From positions 434,001 to 498,000 of the forward strand of contig NW_015961955.1 of NCBI RefSeq assembly GCF_000497045.1: a stretch of DNA of 64,000 nt, written 5' to 3'. This DNA comes from Kalmanozyma brasiliensis GHG001 (lineage: Eukaryota; Basidiomycota; Ustilaginomycetes; Ustilaginales). A program made the position numbers and the translations under genes. Of the stretch, positions 55,001 through 63,510 are shown one piece after another (position 1 is the stretch's first letter; the number at the start of each line of letters is the position of its first letter). The notes beneath the pieces were generated by a model. That model saw nothing but the letters and a program-made list of their open reading frames with translations, ran no database searches and was not told the DNA's origin.

Positions 55001-57188
55001 CGCCGAGGCTCACGAGACGGAGGTGGATCCTACGGGCAGTTCCGCCGGTGGTCAGGAATTCCTCAAATCGTTCGCTCAGGTGCAAGACTTCAAAGCGGAT
55101 GTGAGCTGGGACGACATCATTCCGCTGGAGGAGCGCCAGAAAGTGGAAGAGGAGGAGCGCAAAAAGGCGGTCGAGGAGGCTGCCGCAGCTGCCAGCTCTT
55201 CGCGAAGGCGCGCTGCTGCTCAAGTGGCCCCTGGTGCCTACGACAACGGCGAAGGCGACGATCGAGCCACGTCTCCTGGTGCCTCCAAAGATGCCGCCAA
55301 GCGTTCGCGAAAGACAGCAGCACAGCGCTCTGTCGAGATGAAGGAGCGCGACCTGCGTGTGCTCATCCGCGGCATCCAGCGATGGGGTGACATTCGATAC
55401 AAGGGGGAGCCCATCATCAAGGAGGGCAAGCTGCAGGACAAGAACCGACAGGTCCTTTATCAGATCTCGGACGAGCTGGTCAAGACGTGCGAAGATGCCG
55501 TCGCCGAGCACCAGGCCTTCATGAAGGGCAAGCAGGAGCGAGGCGAAGAGATCTCGTCTGCGCTCCGACAAAAGGCGGTCCTGGTGTCGTGCCGCGGTAT
55601 CACAGGTATCAACGCCGAGACGGTGCTCATTCGACACTACGACTTGCGTCTGCTTTCCGAGACGCTGGACAACGCTGAGGAGCCGCTGGACTGGCGTGTC
55701 CCATCCGAGCATCTCAAGGCCACGCTCAACTGGGCCGGTGGCTGGGATGCTAAGGACGACGCCATGCTTTTGGTCGGTATCTGGAGGTACGGCTTCGGTG
55801 CCTGGGAGCAGATCGAGACGGACCCGGATCTCGGCATGGAAGGCAAGTTCTTCCTGGAAGAGGGCAAGAAAGCCAACCAAGAGCCGCACGCAGCCGAGAA
55901 GGACGCCCCTCGAAGCGGCACTTCGGGTCCACCTCAAGGCAAGCCCCGACCTATCCCCAACGCGATCCACCTCGTTCGTCGAGGTGACTACCTGCTCAAG
56001 GTGTTGCGCGAGTACGACGACAATGCAAAGGCGTATCAGAAGAGTCTTGCGGAAGGAGGACCAAAGAGCAGCAAGAAGGCGCGAAAGAGCACCTCGCCGA
56101 CCAACTCGCCTGCTCCTGCGGGCAAAGCGGGACGAGCGAGCGGAGGTGGTGCTGCGTCGGACAAGAAGCGACCTGCTCCCGTCTACTCGTCGGACTCGGA
56201 CGACGAGGAATACGCGAGCATGGACGAAGCCGAGTGCAAGGAGCTGATGCGACCGTGCAAGAAGCAGCTCAAGCGTTTGCGTGACGGCACGGATCACCTC
56301 GAACGCGATCAAAAGGTGACGGTGCTCAAAGAATGCCTGTCGGCGATCGGTGGTCACATTGACCATCTGCTAGAGAGCAAGTTTGCGAGCTTGTCGGCCA
56401 AGGAGAAGAATCGATGGTTCCATCACTTGTGGGCATTCAGTGCATTCTTCTGGCCGAAGAAGGTCAAGCCTTCGAAGCTGCGGGCCATCTTCAACAAGCT
56501 CGTCATGAACGGACCTGCAGCATCGACGCCCACACCAGCGCCGACGACCGGAACACCAGCAGCACCGACAAAGGCATCGACACCAGCAGGGGGAGCCACG
56601 GGTGGCGGAGCAGCATCGCCCGCACCCAGCGCGCGAGTCAAGTCGGAATCGGTTGCAGCCGAAGGAACGGGCGAGAACGGATCGGCTCACCACCCCGCTG
56701 CTTCGAGCGATGTCAAGCGAAAAGCCAACCCGCTGCAGGATGCACCGATCCCCAAGAAGCCACGCACGTCGATGGAGCCATCGTCTAGTGGCGGTGGTCG
56801 CGGTGGCTACGGCAACGGATACAGCGGCTCGCCCAGCGGCGCCAACCTGCCTTACCCTCCCTCGTACTACCCGCCGCCACCACCGCAGCAATCAGGCGGT
56901 TATGGTGCTGGTGCTGGTGCAGGTGGACACGGACACGGCAGCCACCACGCTCCTCCGCCGCCACCGCCTGCGCACCACTACGGAGGTGGACGCGAGCCTT
57001 ACCCGCCCGGCTACGGTGATCGTCGCGATTCGCCATACCGCGAGGGACGAGACCGTGAATATCGGGATGGCAGGTACGCCTACCCGCCACCTCCGCCTCC
57101 GCCCGGTGGAGCTGGCTACGGAGGATACCAGTCGTACCCACCGCCTCCTCCCCCTCCGTCGTCGCATGGATACGACTACCGTCGTTGA
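52026..57188 (+). CDS. CHD1: Chromodomain helicase DNA-binding protein 1 (ATP-dependent nucleosome remodeller)
   Basis: Spaces nucleosomes over transcribed genes and works with elongation factors. 1,720 residues, one exon. Domains: acidic Ser/Asp N-terminal region to about 280; chromodomain 1 at about 285-345 ([19 protein letters not shown]); chromodomain 2 at about 395-440 ([18 protein letters not shown]); SNF2 ATPase with Walker [12 protein letters not shown] near 505 and DEAH box near 611; helicase C lobe at about 780-900 ([30 protein letters not shown] with a His-Arg in motif VI); SANT/SLIDE-type DNA-binding region at about 1100-1310; and the C-terminal CHCT domain at about 1400-1485 ([35 protein letters not shown]). 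It ends with a low-complexity Pro/Gly/Tyr/Arg tail (about 1585-1720) with poly-Pro and RD repeats. Larger than yeast Chd1 (1,468) because of its disordered ends. Confidence 0.97.
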   Translation: MSATSDAVKREADAQSSPSRDKPSTSIPTKAEDSEQPKLSRSRRDSSPLSDVSQKGDVRSAKEDSADDMDEDQEDDDDEDDDDDDDHSRADNSKPSHQQLERVRALSPTSSRNSSPSRSSVKPDRKHLLEAESDPDLYGLRRSGRASRKSYTDPNEEGADSDDADASVSSRRRHLVKGGRASIRSSVQASDDDGADDDDDEDEDDGDEDDEFGPAKSKKKRKQIRSAAARLSSADLEASRVSSRNGRRIPNYTDDYADLGDDDPFEDEADEQAQRQAEQAGDIEEEDVIEGIVGHERHEDRLADKEDIPTQNLRFIVKWKGYSHLHDTHETYDFLKRYKGFKRVDNYIKSVFLREKALLADPSVSREDIEALQIEKERQVELIESFKTVERIIAQRDNEANKEIAYPHLAFLVKWKGLPYSDCTWEAEEEIKEIAQDAIAAYLKRSASNTVPWRSQNFSQGRPKYTRMTEQPAFISAGTLKDFQMTGLNWLAYLWSKNENGILADEMGLGKTVQTVSFLSYLFHSCYQYGPFLVVVPLSTLPAWMNQFEHWAPDLNVIAYMGNSASRDMIREYEFGPPKKMKFNVLVTTYEFILKDRAELGGIKWQYLAVDEAHRLKNSEAQLYEALNSFHAAGKLLITGTPLQNNVKELIALLHFLRPDQFDLDVDFDINDVDQTVIKELHEKLDNVMLRRLKKDVVKELPTKSEKILRVEMSAMQQRMYKAILTRNYSLLSGASTAQFSLLNIAVELKKASNHPYLFDGTEAISDSREETLKGLVMHSGKMVLLDKLLARLKADGHRVLIFSQMVRMLDILSDYMSLRGYIHQRLDGTVSSDIRKKAIEHFNAEGSPDFAFLLSTRAGGLGINLETADTVIIFDSDWNPQNDLQAMARAHRLNSKFHVSVFRLLTKDTVEEDVLERAKRKMVLEYAIIHQMDTSGTNFAPKGSAKNSQQFSKEELGAILKFGAQNMFKSENEDGQQKKLDEMDLDDILSHAEAHETEVDPTGSSAGGQEFLKSFAQVQDFKADVSWDDIIPLEERQKVEEEERKKAVEEAAAAASSSRRRAAAQVAPGAYDNGEGDDRATSPGASKDAAKRSRKTAAQRSVEMKERDLRVLIRGIQRWGDIRYKGEPIIKEGKLQDKNRQVLYQISDELVKTCEDAVAEHQAFMKGKQERGEEISSALRQKAVLVSCRGITGINAETVLIRHYDLRLLSETLDNAEEPLDWRVPSEHLKATLNWAGGWDAKDDAMLLVGIWRYGFGAWEQIETDPDLGMEGKFFLEEGKKANQEPHAAEKDAPRSGTSGPPQGKPRPIPNAIHLVRRGDYLLKVLREYDDNAKAYQKSLAEGGPKSSKKARKSTSPTNSPAPAGKAGRASGGGAASDKKRPAPVYSSDSDDEEYASMDEAECKELMRPCKKQLKRLRDGTDHLERDQKVTVLKECLSAIGGHIDHLLESKFASLSAKEKNRWFHHLWAFSAFFWPKKVKPSKLRAIFNKLVMNGPAASTPTPAPTTGTPAAPTKASTPAGGATGGGAASPAPSARVKSESVAAEGTGENGSAHHPAASSDVKRKANPLQDAPIPKKPRTSMEPSSSGGGRGGYGNGYSGSPSGANLPYPPSYYPPPPPQQSGGYGAGAGAGGHGHGSHHAPPPPPPAHHYGGGREPYPPGYGDRRDSPYREGRDREYRDGRYAYPPPPPPPGGAGYGGYQSYPPPPPPPSSHGYDYRR

Positions 57189-57852
57189 GTCGCGAGCAAG
57201 CGAAAGCTGTTGACGCATGTTCTCTATCCGAAATGAAAAGGTCTTGCCAGTGTCAGTCAGTCAGTGTCGTCGGTGTGTGTCTTGCGATCATGTGAGTGGA
57301 ACCGCCAGGTGGAAGATGAAGACGCCTTTTCTGCATCAGCAGCGAGGCTCGAACCGAGTTGGTATGAGAGCGAGCGTCACAACCAAAAAGTGACACGCGA
57401 ACGCAGTTGAACAGGCAGAGAGAGAGAGAGGCGAAGAGCAATTTTAGACACGGGAGCGTGTTAGTTTGCAGCGCGAAACTTGGTCAGTGCCCAACCTCGG
57501 CAAGAGTCCCGACATCTGTCCAACCAACACACACACGCGCATCAGCAGCAGCTTCTCAGTGGAAGTCAATTCAAGCTCAGCGACCATCGTTGATTCCATC
57601 ACATCCACTTTATCATCTTTCAGCCTCTCTTCCCATCCCATCACACCGCAAGACCTGCTTATCTGCGATCGTTGCCACCAGCAAACCTCATCCGACTCGT
57701 GCCCCAGCTCAGCAACCAACACAGCCGCGCCAATCTCACCATCCTCATCTGCGCTGACGTTCCATTTCCGATGACACCATTGCACTTGCGGCGCTAGTCT
57801 CGTCCCTTCATCCCGATGCGTAGTGTTGGCGAGGCGCAACAAGGCTCACATC
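57189..57852. other. Intergenic
   Basis: CHD1 3' flank and promoter/leader of the LysM gene; no gene seen. A short GA repeat occurs at 57417-57430. Confidence 0.6.
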
Positions 57853-60132
57853 ATGTCGACGTCGTCACCATGGCTCTCCACATCATCTGCGGATCCTAGC
57901 CCCAACGCAGTCGCTGCAAACGACGATTTCGATCCTTGGGCGACGCCTACCAACTCGGGGTTCCTTCACCCTTCCACTTCTTCGCAGCGGCCACAGGTGC
58001 GCAGCCGCAGGTCATCGCCCTCATTCGCCACCGAAGCACAGGTGGTAGATCGACATCCCTTGCGGTCTCCTTCTCCATCGCAAGCAATTGCTGGCCCGTC
58101 CAACTCGAATCGTCCCGGTGCAGCTCCACGAAGACCTTCAGCAGTAGCCTCCGAATGGAAGGCTATCGGTGCCGGCCTCGCTGGTCTCTTCGGAGGCTCA
58201 GAGCCCAACGCGAGCTCTTCCAGCTACCGATGGCCTGCCGATCCAGCGTCTTCCCATCCTTCGATACGTTCCTCTCGACGATCAGCTTTTCCCGCTTCTG
58301 AGGACAATGGCAAGTACAGCGACGACCCGAACAAGGGCCGTCCTTATGACCCCGTCGAAAGCACGCTCGTCCGCCTGGAGGATTGGTTCGGACTCAAAGA
58401 CCAGCAGCAACAGCACCAGCAGCAGCCGCCTTCATCTTCTTCGAAGCCCTCGACGACTGCGCGATCACAGCGTCAGTCCACCAGCACCACAGCCACTTCG
58501 AGCGATGCAGATCAAGTGCGAGTCCTCATTCATCCAGTCGCCCCCACTGACACACTGCACTCCTTGGCGCTCCACTACGGAGCAGACATCCAGGTGCTGC
58601 GCAAATCCAACAAGCTCTGGCCTGCGGATCCAGTCCAGATTCGCAAAGTCATCTACGTCCCAGTCGACAGCTGCAAGCATCGTCCGCCAAACGCAGAGAT
58701 CCGAATCGTCAACAGTAGAGGAGGCGTCGTCTCGTCCGATGATTCTGCAGCCGGACCGAACACGCTCGTCTTTGTGCCTCGCGCAGAAGAGGAGGATTTT
58801 CTCACCGGCACTCCGTACGCAGAGATAGCGCAGCCCAACCTCATGGCCGACAGCCTAGCTGCCATGCGTGTCTCTGATCCGGTCAGCGACTTCATGCCTG
58901 ACACCAACAAAGCGTACATCGACTCAGCGGCACCTGCTTTTGGCACATCACTCACACCCGCCGGCGCTCTCAGTCCCAGCAAGCAGCCGTATCCGGCCAG
59001 TCTCACGCCCGCGCTTCGCAATCTCGGTCAGCAAAACACTGCTTCCAGTCACAGCGGCAGAAGGGCTGCTAGCAGTATCGGCGGAGGCTCCAACACGCCC
59101 AGCATCGCAGCATCTGCTTCGGCAGCTAGCTCAGGATTCGTCCCACCACGACAGCCACTCCACGTCGCCAAAGTGCCCGCCGATCAGCTCAAGTTCTTCG
59201 CCAGCGACGCGAAAACTTCAGCCTCTGGTAGCCTCAAACCAGGTCCCGGCGACATTGGCTATCAGCCTGGCGAAAGTGGCATCGACGACTTGTTAGCTAT
59301 GGCAGCCCAGCCCGAACAACACCAGAACGGTCTCACGCCTGCTGCCAGCAGCAACGCAGCTCGCCCAGATCTGAGCCGTTCGACGTCGATTGGCACCTTT
59401 TCGGCTTTTGACGACGACGAAGAAGACTGGAAGCCCAACACCTGGCATTTCGGTAGCGCTGCCAACCAGCCCAAGCGCAAGCCAAGTCATCGAAGTCGAG
59501 CCACCGCCTTCGAGAGCAGCAACACTACGCCCACATCTTCTTCGACGAGCCAGTACCAGGGCTGGAACGACGCACCACCACCCGACGCCATCGTCGCCAG
59601 AGCATACGATGGAGGCAAAGCATATCGCAAAAGACAGGCCCAGAGGTCGCATCCTTTGCTGTACGATCTCGCCGCTGGCTTGCCCGCTAATCCTGGTGCA
59701 GCCAGCAAGTGGGCCAGACCGATTCAGTTTGGCGACTCGCTGCCCGGCGGTCCTCCCGGCGTGGCCAATGGAAGCAGCGCAGCATCCAGCAGCAGGAAAA
59801 GCGCTGCCAATGGTGGATTTGGCAAATTAATCGACGACACGATTCGCGGTAGGATCAGCGTCGAAGCTGCTCTCGGAGGTGCCTTCGGCGGCAGCAGCGG
59901 TGGTGCCAAGGCCATCTTGCCAAGAGCTTCGAACCTCGGCCCGCCACCACGCACGCAACCTCGATCGCACCCAAGTCCAGCCGTGCGCACACTCCCGCCC
60001 CCGCCGCCATCGCACGCCGCATCAGCCCATCTCTTTGGCCCGCTTTCATCGCAAGCCAGCACGATAAACCCTCAGCCAAAGGCACTCGAGCACGATAGAA
60101 GGATCGACTGGGCCAAGGGAAAGGATGATTAG
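57853..60132 (+). CDS. LysM-domain protein, apparently intracellular
   Basis: 759 residues from the ATG at 57853 (MSTSSPWLSTSS). The frame extends upstream only to a GTG. One LysM domain at about 221-272: VLIHPVAPTDTLHSLALHYG, then IQVLRKSNKLWPADPVQIRK and VIYVPV, the order expected for LysM. There is no signal peptide and no membrane segment, unlike secreted chitin-binding LysM effectors; animals and fungi also have cytosolic LysM proteins of unknown function. The rest is disordered and Ser/Ala/Pro-rich, with poly-Gln at about 178-190, a conserved-looking ETA..YRKRQAQRSHPLLYDLAAGLP-type segment near 600-625, and a C-terminus ending DRRIDWAKGKDD. One exon. Function unknown. Confidence 0.85.
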   Translation: MSTSSPWLSTSSADPSPNAVAANDDFDPWATPTNSGFLHPSTSSQRPQVRSRRSSPSFATEAQVVDRHPLRSPSPSQAIAGPSNSNRPGAAPRRPSAVASEWKAIGAGLAGLFGGSEPNASSSSYRWPADPASSHPSIRSSRRSAFPASEDNGKYSDDPNKGRPYDPVESTLVRLEDWFGLKDQQQQHQQQPPSSSSKPSTTARSQRQSTSTTATSSDADQVRVLIHPVAPTDTLHSLALHYGADIQVLRKSNKLWPADPVQIRKVIYVPVDSCKHRPPNAEIRIVNSRGGVVSSDDSAAGPNTLVFVPRAEEEDFLTGTPYAEIAQPNLMADSLAAMRVSDPVSDFMPDTNKAYIDSAAPAFGTSLTPAGALSPSKQPYPASLTPALRNLGQQNTASSHSGRRAASSIGGGSNTPSIAASASAASSGFVPPRQPLHVAKVPADQLKFFASDAKTSASGSLKPGPGDIGYQPGESGIDDLLAMAAQPEQHQNGLTPAASSNAARPDLSRSTSIGTFSAFDDDEEDWKPNTWHFGSAANQPKRKPSHRSRATAFESSNTTPTSSSTSQYQGWNDAPPPDAIVARAYDGGKAYRKRQAQRSHPLLYDLAAGLPANPGAASKWARPIQFGDSLPGGPPGVANGSSAASSSRKSAANGGFGKLIDDTIRGRISVEAALGGAFGGSSGGAKAILPRASNLGPPPRTQPRSHPSPAVRTLPPPPPSHAASAHLFGPLSSQASTINPQPKALEHDRRIDWAKGKDD

Positions 60133-60334
60133 ATTCCGCTATGTCATTCGCAACCTCGTTCGCACCGTGCTTCGCACCATATTTCCACTATCGCTATCAT
60201 TCGCACATGAACGCTGTCTTCAATCGTACAGCATCTAGTATGGAAGTTGATGTTGTCTCGACGTGATGAGAATCGCGCAGGCAATCAAATGAGCAATTGA
60301 CGGTCCAAGTTGCCAAATGAGCTTGCAACTGCAA
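60133..60334. other. LysM gene 3' flank
   Basis: Short AT-richer stretch before the repeat-rich right end; nothing recognised. Confidence 0.5.
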
Positions 60335-60490
60335 CCCTAGCCCTAGGCCGTGGGGCGTCGGTCAGGGACGACGGTCAAGTCCGTTGCGATTTTCCCTGCC
60401 AAATGGCCGACCCCTCCATTTGCACATTGGTCCAACAGACACGCCATTTTACACTGGTCCAGTGCAGCAACGGACTGAAATTTTTTTTGG
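60335..60490. repeat. Diverged repeat, copy 1
   Basis: Starts ccctagccctaggccg and continues through a ttttcc-ctgccaaat block to ctggtccagtgc (60454). The same blocks in the same order recur about 690-700 bp to the right. Copies are heavily diverged between the blocks. Confidence 0.55.
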
Positions 60491-60660
60491 CAGGAGCAAC
60501 GGGCAATGGGCGACGGACGTGTCAAAATTGCCAGGAAATTGGCTGGGCGGCGGTCAAATGTGGAGGACTGGTTCAGTGCCCAACATACAAATCCAACTTT
60601 CACACTGGCGCCATGCCCAAAGTACAGATCTGGCGCGTTTGTCCGTTGGTCCATTGCCTG

Positions 60661-60896
60661 TCCGTCAGACCGCCATTTCCTCCATCTGTCAGACCGTCCA
60701 TTCAACTGTGACTTTTCAAGTCTGTCAGACCGTCAGCGCAACATTTTCTCTGTCTGTCAGACCGCCAACGCATCAATTGACCAGCACGTCCAATTTCTCT
60801 GACTGTCAGACCGCCGCCAAGTCTACAGATCAGCATCTCCACTTTCTGGCGCGTCAACTTTTCAGCGCGTCAGCTTTTCAGCGCGTCAGTTGATCA
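60661..60896. repeat. Short direct repeats (tctgtcagaccg) and 16-bp tandem
   Basis: Five copies of t[cg]tgtcagaccg[tc]c-like sequence begin at 60661, 60685, 60721, 60753 and 60802 with irregular 24-49 bp spacing. Directly after, gcgcgtcaacttttca, gcgcgtcagcttttca and gcgcgtcagttgatca form a 16-bp tandem at 60849-60896. Spacing is too irregular and spacers too unlike CRISPR for that to be considered. Confidence 0.7.
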
Positions 60897-61034
60897 GACA
60901 CACCCCGGGCCGCACTGGATCCCTTTGTTCATCACCGCACATTGCCGTGACCATCGCCAACACCATCTCCCTTTGTCTTTGACCAGGGTGTGCCGTGCCT
61001 ATCTGACCTATCAGCATGCGTCCAGTCAGGAATC

Positions 61035-61180
61035 CCCTAGCCCTAGGCCGTTGTCCGGCTTGGCGGGCGACAGAAATTTTCGCCTGCCAAATTTGAGGGC
61101 GACGCGGTTTGAAACTTGGGTGCCGGAACAAAAATGGAGACTGGTCCAGTGCCGCGCCAGAATGAAATTGGATTTCAACT
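61035..61180. repeat. Diverged repeat, copy 2
   Basis: Second occurrence of ccctagccctaggccg (61035-61050), followed by tttcgcctgccaaat and ctggtccagtgc at 61141, matching the order seen from 60335. Confidence 0.55.
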
Positions 61181-61604
61181 TGGGCGGAAAAGGTGGAGGC
61201 GACGCAGACGGCGGCGGAAAACCAACACCGCTCGAGACGGAAAATGGGCCGCCACGCTGCAAGCGAGCAAGCAAGCGAGCGAGCCAGCAGGCACGCCAGC
61301 GTCGCTCGCCGCTGCCGCTGGGAGAGCAGCGATTGTGTGCGGAACCCAGCAGAGGCAAGGCGCCACTCTGCGATCTTTGCTCGTGCAAGGCTATGGTGCG
61401 AGCTTTGCCGGTTTGTTTGCTCTGCTGCGGCTTTTGGTCGGGTCGCTCGAGCACAGCAAGCCTGGCAAGCAAGCACAGGACGGAGCCACGAGCTGACAGG
61501 TCAAGCACAGGCTGACTTGATGGCCGACAAGGGTTGGACCCGGAAGAGGCCTGCCTGCCGGAGCCAATGTGGACTGCGACGAGCCCAATCTGCTCGCCCA
61601 AAAA
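61181..61604. other. Low-complexity purine/GC segment, no gene
   Basis: Contains gcaagcgagcaagcgagcgagc-like simple sequence (61258-61290). Open frames on both strands are compositional. Confidence 0.4.
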
Positions 61605-61880
61605 ATGGTTGATTTTCCGGCAGAAAAAAGTTGATTTTTGGCATAAAAGACCTGATTTATTGGCGGAAATTGGCTGATTTTCCGGCAAAAAAGGGTTGAT
61701 TTTTTGAGGGAAAAGATTTCTTTTCTTGGCAAAAAGGATTTGAATTTCCGGCAGAAAAAGGATGATTTTCCGGCCAAAAAAGAGCTTTCTTTTCTGGCAT
61801 TTTTTTCCGGCAAAAAAGGGGATCCGCTCGTGCCCAAAAGGCTTCTGGTTTCCAGCAAAAAGAAAAAGGAAAATGCCTGG
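61605..61880. repeat. AT-rich degenerate repeat, ttttccggca-aaaaa units
   Basis: Units built on ttttccggc[ac]aaaaa recur at 61613, 61678, 61745, 61766 and 61803, with weaker forms (tttttggcataaaa near 61635, ttcttggcaaaaagg near 61724) between them. The block is far more AT-rich than the flanking genes and is not coding. Confidence 0.7.
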
Positions 61881-63033
61881 AAAAAAAGGGGCCACGAAAA
61901 GGCAAAGGTCCGGAAGCCGGGCCTCGGACAACTTCCTTTCTCCTCCAGTCTCATCTCCTGCACCTTTTGAAGTAGAACATAATGGTAGTCATTCAGCAGC
62001 AACGAAAATTGTGTGAAGGGGCACAGCGGTGATGTGTGCACCACCAGTCCAGCAAGCTCTCTCGAAAGCGCAGAGGAGCACTGTCGTCGATGATTGCGCG
62101 TCGTCTTTTGGTCAGGGTGATGAGATCGCCAGCAAATTTCCTCGGCGCATCGCTGTCCACCTCTTTGGAGAATCAAACCCGGACCACCTGGAATTTGCGG
62201 GGTGGGTCCTGATTCTCTTTGATGTACTCGAGGAGCTCGCTGAGAAGCTCTGTTTTGTCTTTGGCCTCTTGACAGCCTGTCGGCAACCAGAACGCCAATT
62301 CAAAGGGAAAGCCTCTGGATTCGACCTTGACAAAGAAAGGGTGCGGTCGGGTCAAGCTGGTCTAGACTAGCAAGAATGGACTCAAGGGTATCGCTGTTGA
62401 GGCAGCTGATCTTGATGAGCGAGCCATCGTACATGACAAGAGGCAGGAGCTTGGGCGGAACATTGATCTTTCCGTACAGCCAACACGGAAAAGCCTGCCT
62501 GCTCCAACTTGGTTGGTTCATGCAATCAAACACCCACAAAGGCTGTTCTCGCTGTCCGCTTTGCTTGTCCAAAGGACAAAGGGGAGGTCAGCAAGAACTG
62601 ACGTGGTGTGAAAAGGAAACAACCAAAAATCAAAAAATCAAAAAAATCAAAGAAAGAAACAAAAAATCAAAAATGAAATGACGCGCTGCAGCTCCTTGTC
62701 CGTTCTTGCCTCTCGGCATGCCTGCGAGTTGATGCAGTCAGGCGCAGTGCAAATCAGCATTGTCTGTGGGATCCTTTCACCAGTGCTTCTGCTGTGCTAC
62801 TGGCGTGGCCCTGGCAACATCAAGGATGGAAGCTGCATGCTTTGATTGCAAGGCGTCACGGCTGCTTTGGAAAATCAAAAAGAAAAATAAATGGAAAACC
62901 AACATTGGCAGTATTTGACAGCGGGCATTGGAGCCTGATTGTGTACCGCCATGCACGCCGCGCCAATGTCATCTAGCCAGCTATTCCCGCCTTGGACACC
63001 AAGATCACAGTCCAAATCAAAGCTCACAAGGAA
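61881..63033. other. Relic-like non-genic region
   Basis: On minus, pieces that read like protein lie in successive different frames: 62300-62572 (NVPPKLLPLVMYDGSLIKIS, LESILASLDQLDP), 62173-62355 (FPFELAFWLPTGCQEAKDKT, LLSELLEYIKENQDPPRKF) and 62112-62200. Overlapping frames carry the same sense, so this looks like one old coding sequence broken by frameshifts. I do not recognise the family. A caaaaaatcaaaaaa A-rich run lies at 62623-62675. Confidence 0.4.
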
Positions 63034-63510
63034 GCGTCGAGGAGGTGGCCGTTGTCCCATGCGGTCGGCACCCGCCCACCCCACCGCGACAGCCTTGCTG
63101 GCCGCCGTGGGCAGGAGCAGCTAACCTTGCCATCGTACCTTGGTGCCTCAAGGTACCAGGGCAGCGAGCAAGCAAGCGACTGCCGAAGCGTCCCCTCCGA
63201 CCTTGCGGGCCATCTGGTGCACGATCACCTTGCGAAGCAGCTAGGACTCAAGTACGCCTGCATCGCTCTGCAGTGTCCAATCGTTTGAGCGACTGCCAAA
63301 GTTGCCGCGGCGAGGAGGTTGTCGTTGTCCCATGCGGTTGGCACCCGCCCAGCTTGCCGCAACAGCCTTGTCGGCCGCCGTGGATGGGAGCAGCTAACCT
63401 TGCCGTCGTACTTTGGTGCCTCAAGGTACCAGGTACCAGGGCGGCGAGCAAGCGAGCAACGGCCAAAGCTAACCCTCCGACCTTGCGGGCCATCTGGTGC
63501 ACAATCACTT
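63034..63510. repeat. Tandem duplication, about 200-bp unit, two copies
   Basis: Copy 1 (63034-63231) and copy 2 (63307-63510) share gaggaggt.g.cgttgtcccatgcgg, cagctaaccttgcc, cctcaaggtacca and ccgaccttgcgggccatctggtgcac in the same order, offset 273-278 bp, with scattered differences. Copy 2 ends at the stop codon of the methyltransferase frame. Confidence 0.75.

Noticed and set aside
53598..56366. A 922-codon minus-strand ORF opposite CHD1
   Set aside because: Same antisense artefact of codon bias; CHD1 domains run through the entire stretch on plus.
60661..60815. CRISPR-like array
   Set aside because: Eukaryotic context, 12-14 bp boxes, irregular short spacers and no cas genes.
60335..61050. 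Telomere repeats (ccctag ccctag)
   Set aside because: Only two units at each place; fungal telomere arrays are TTAGGG in long runs.
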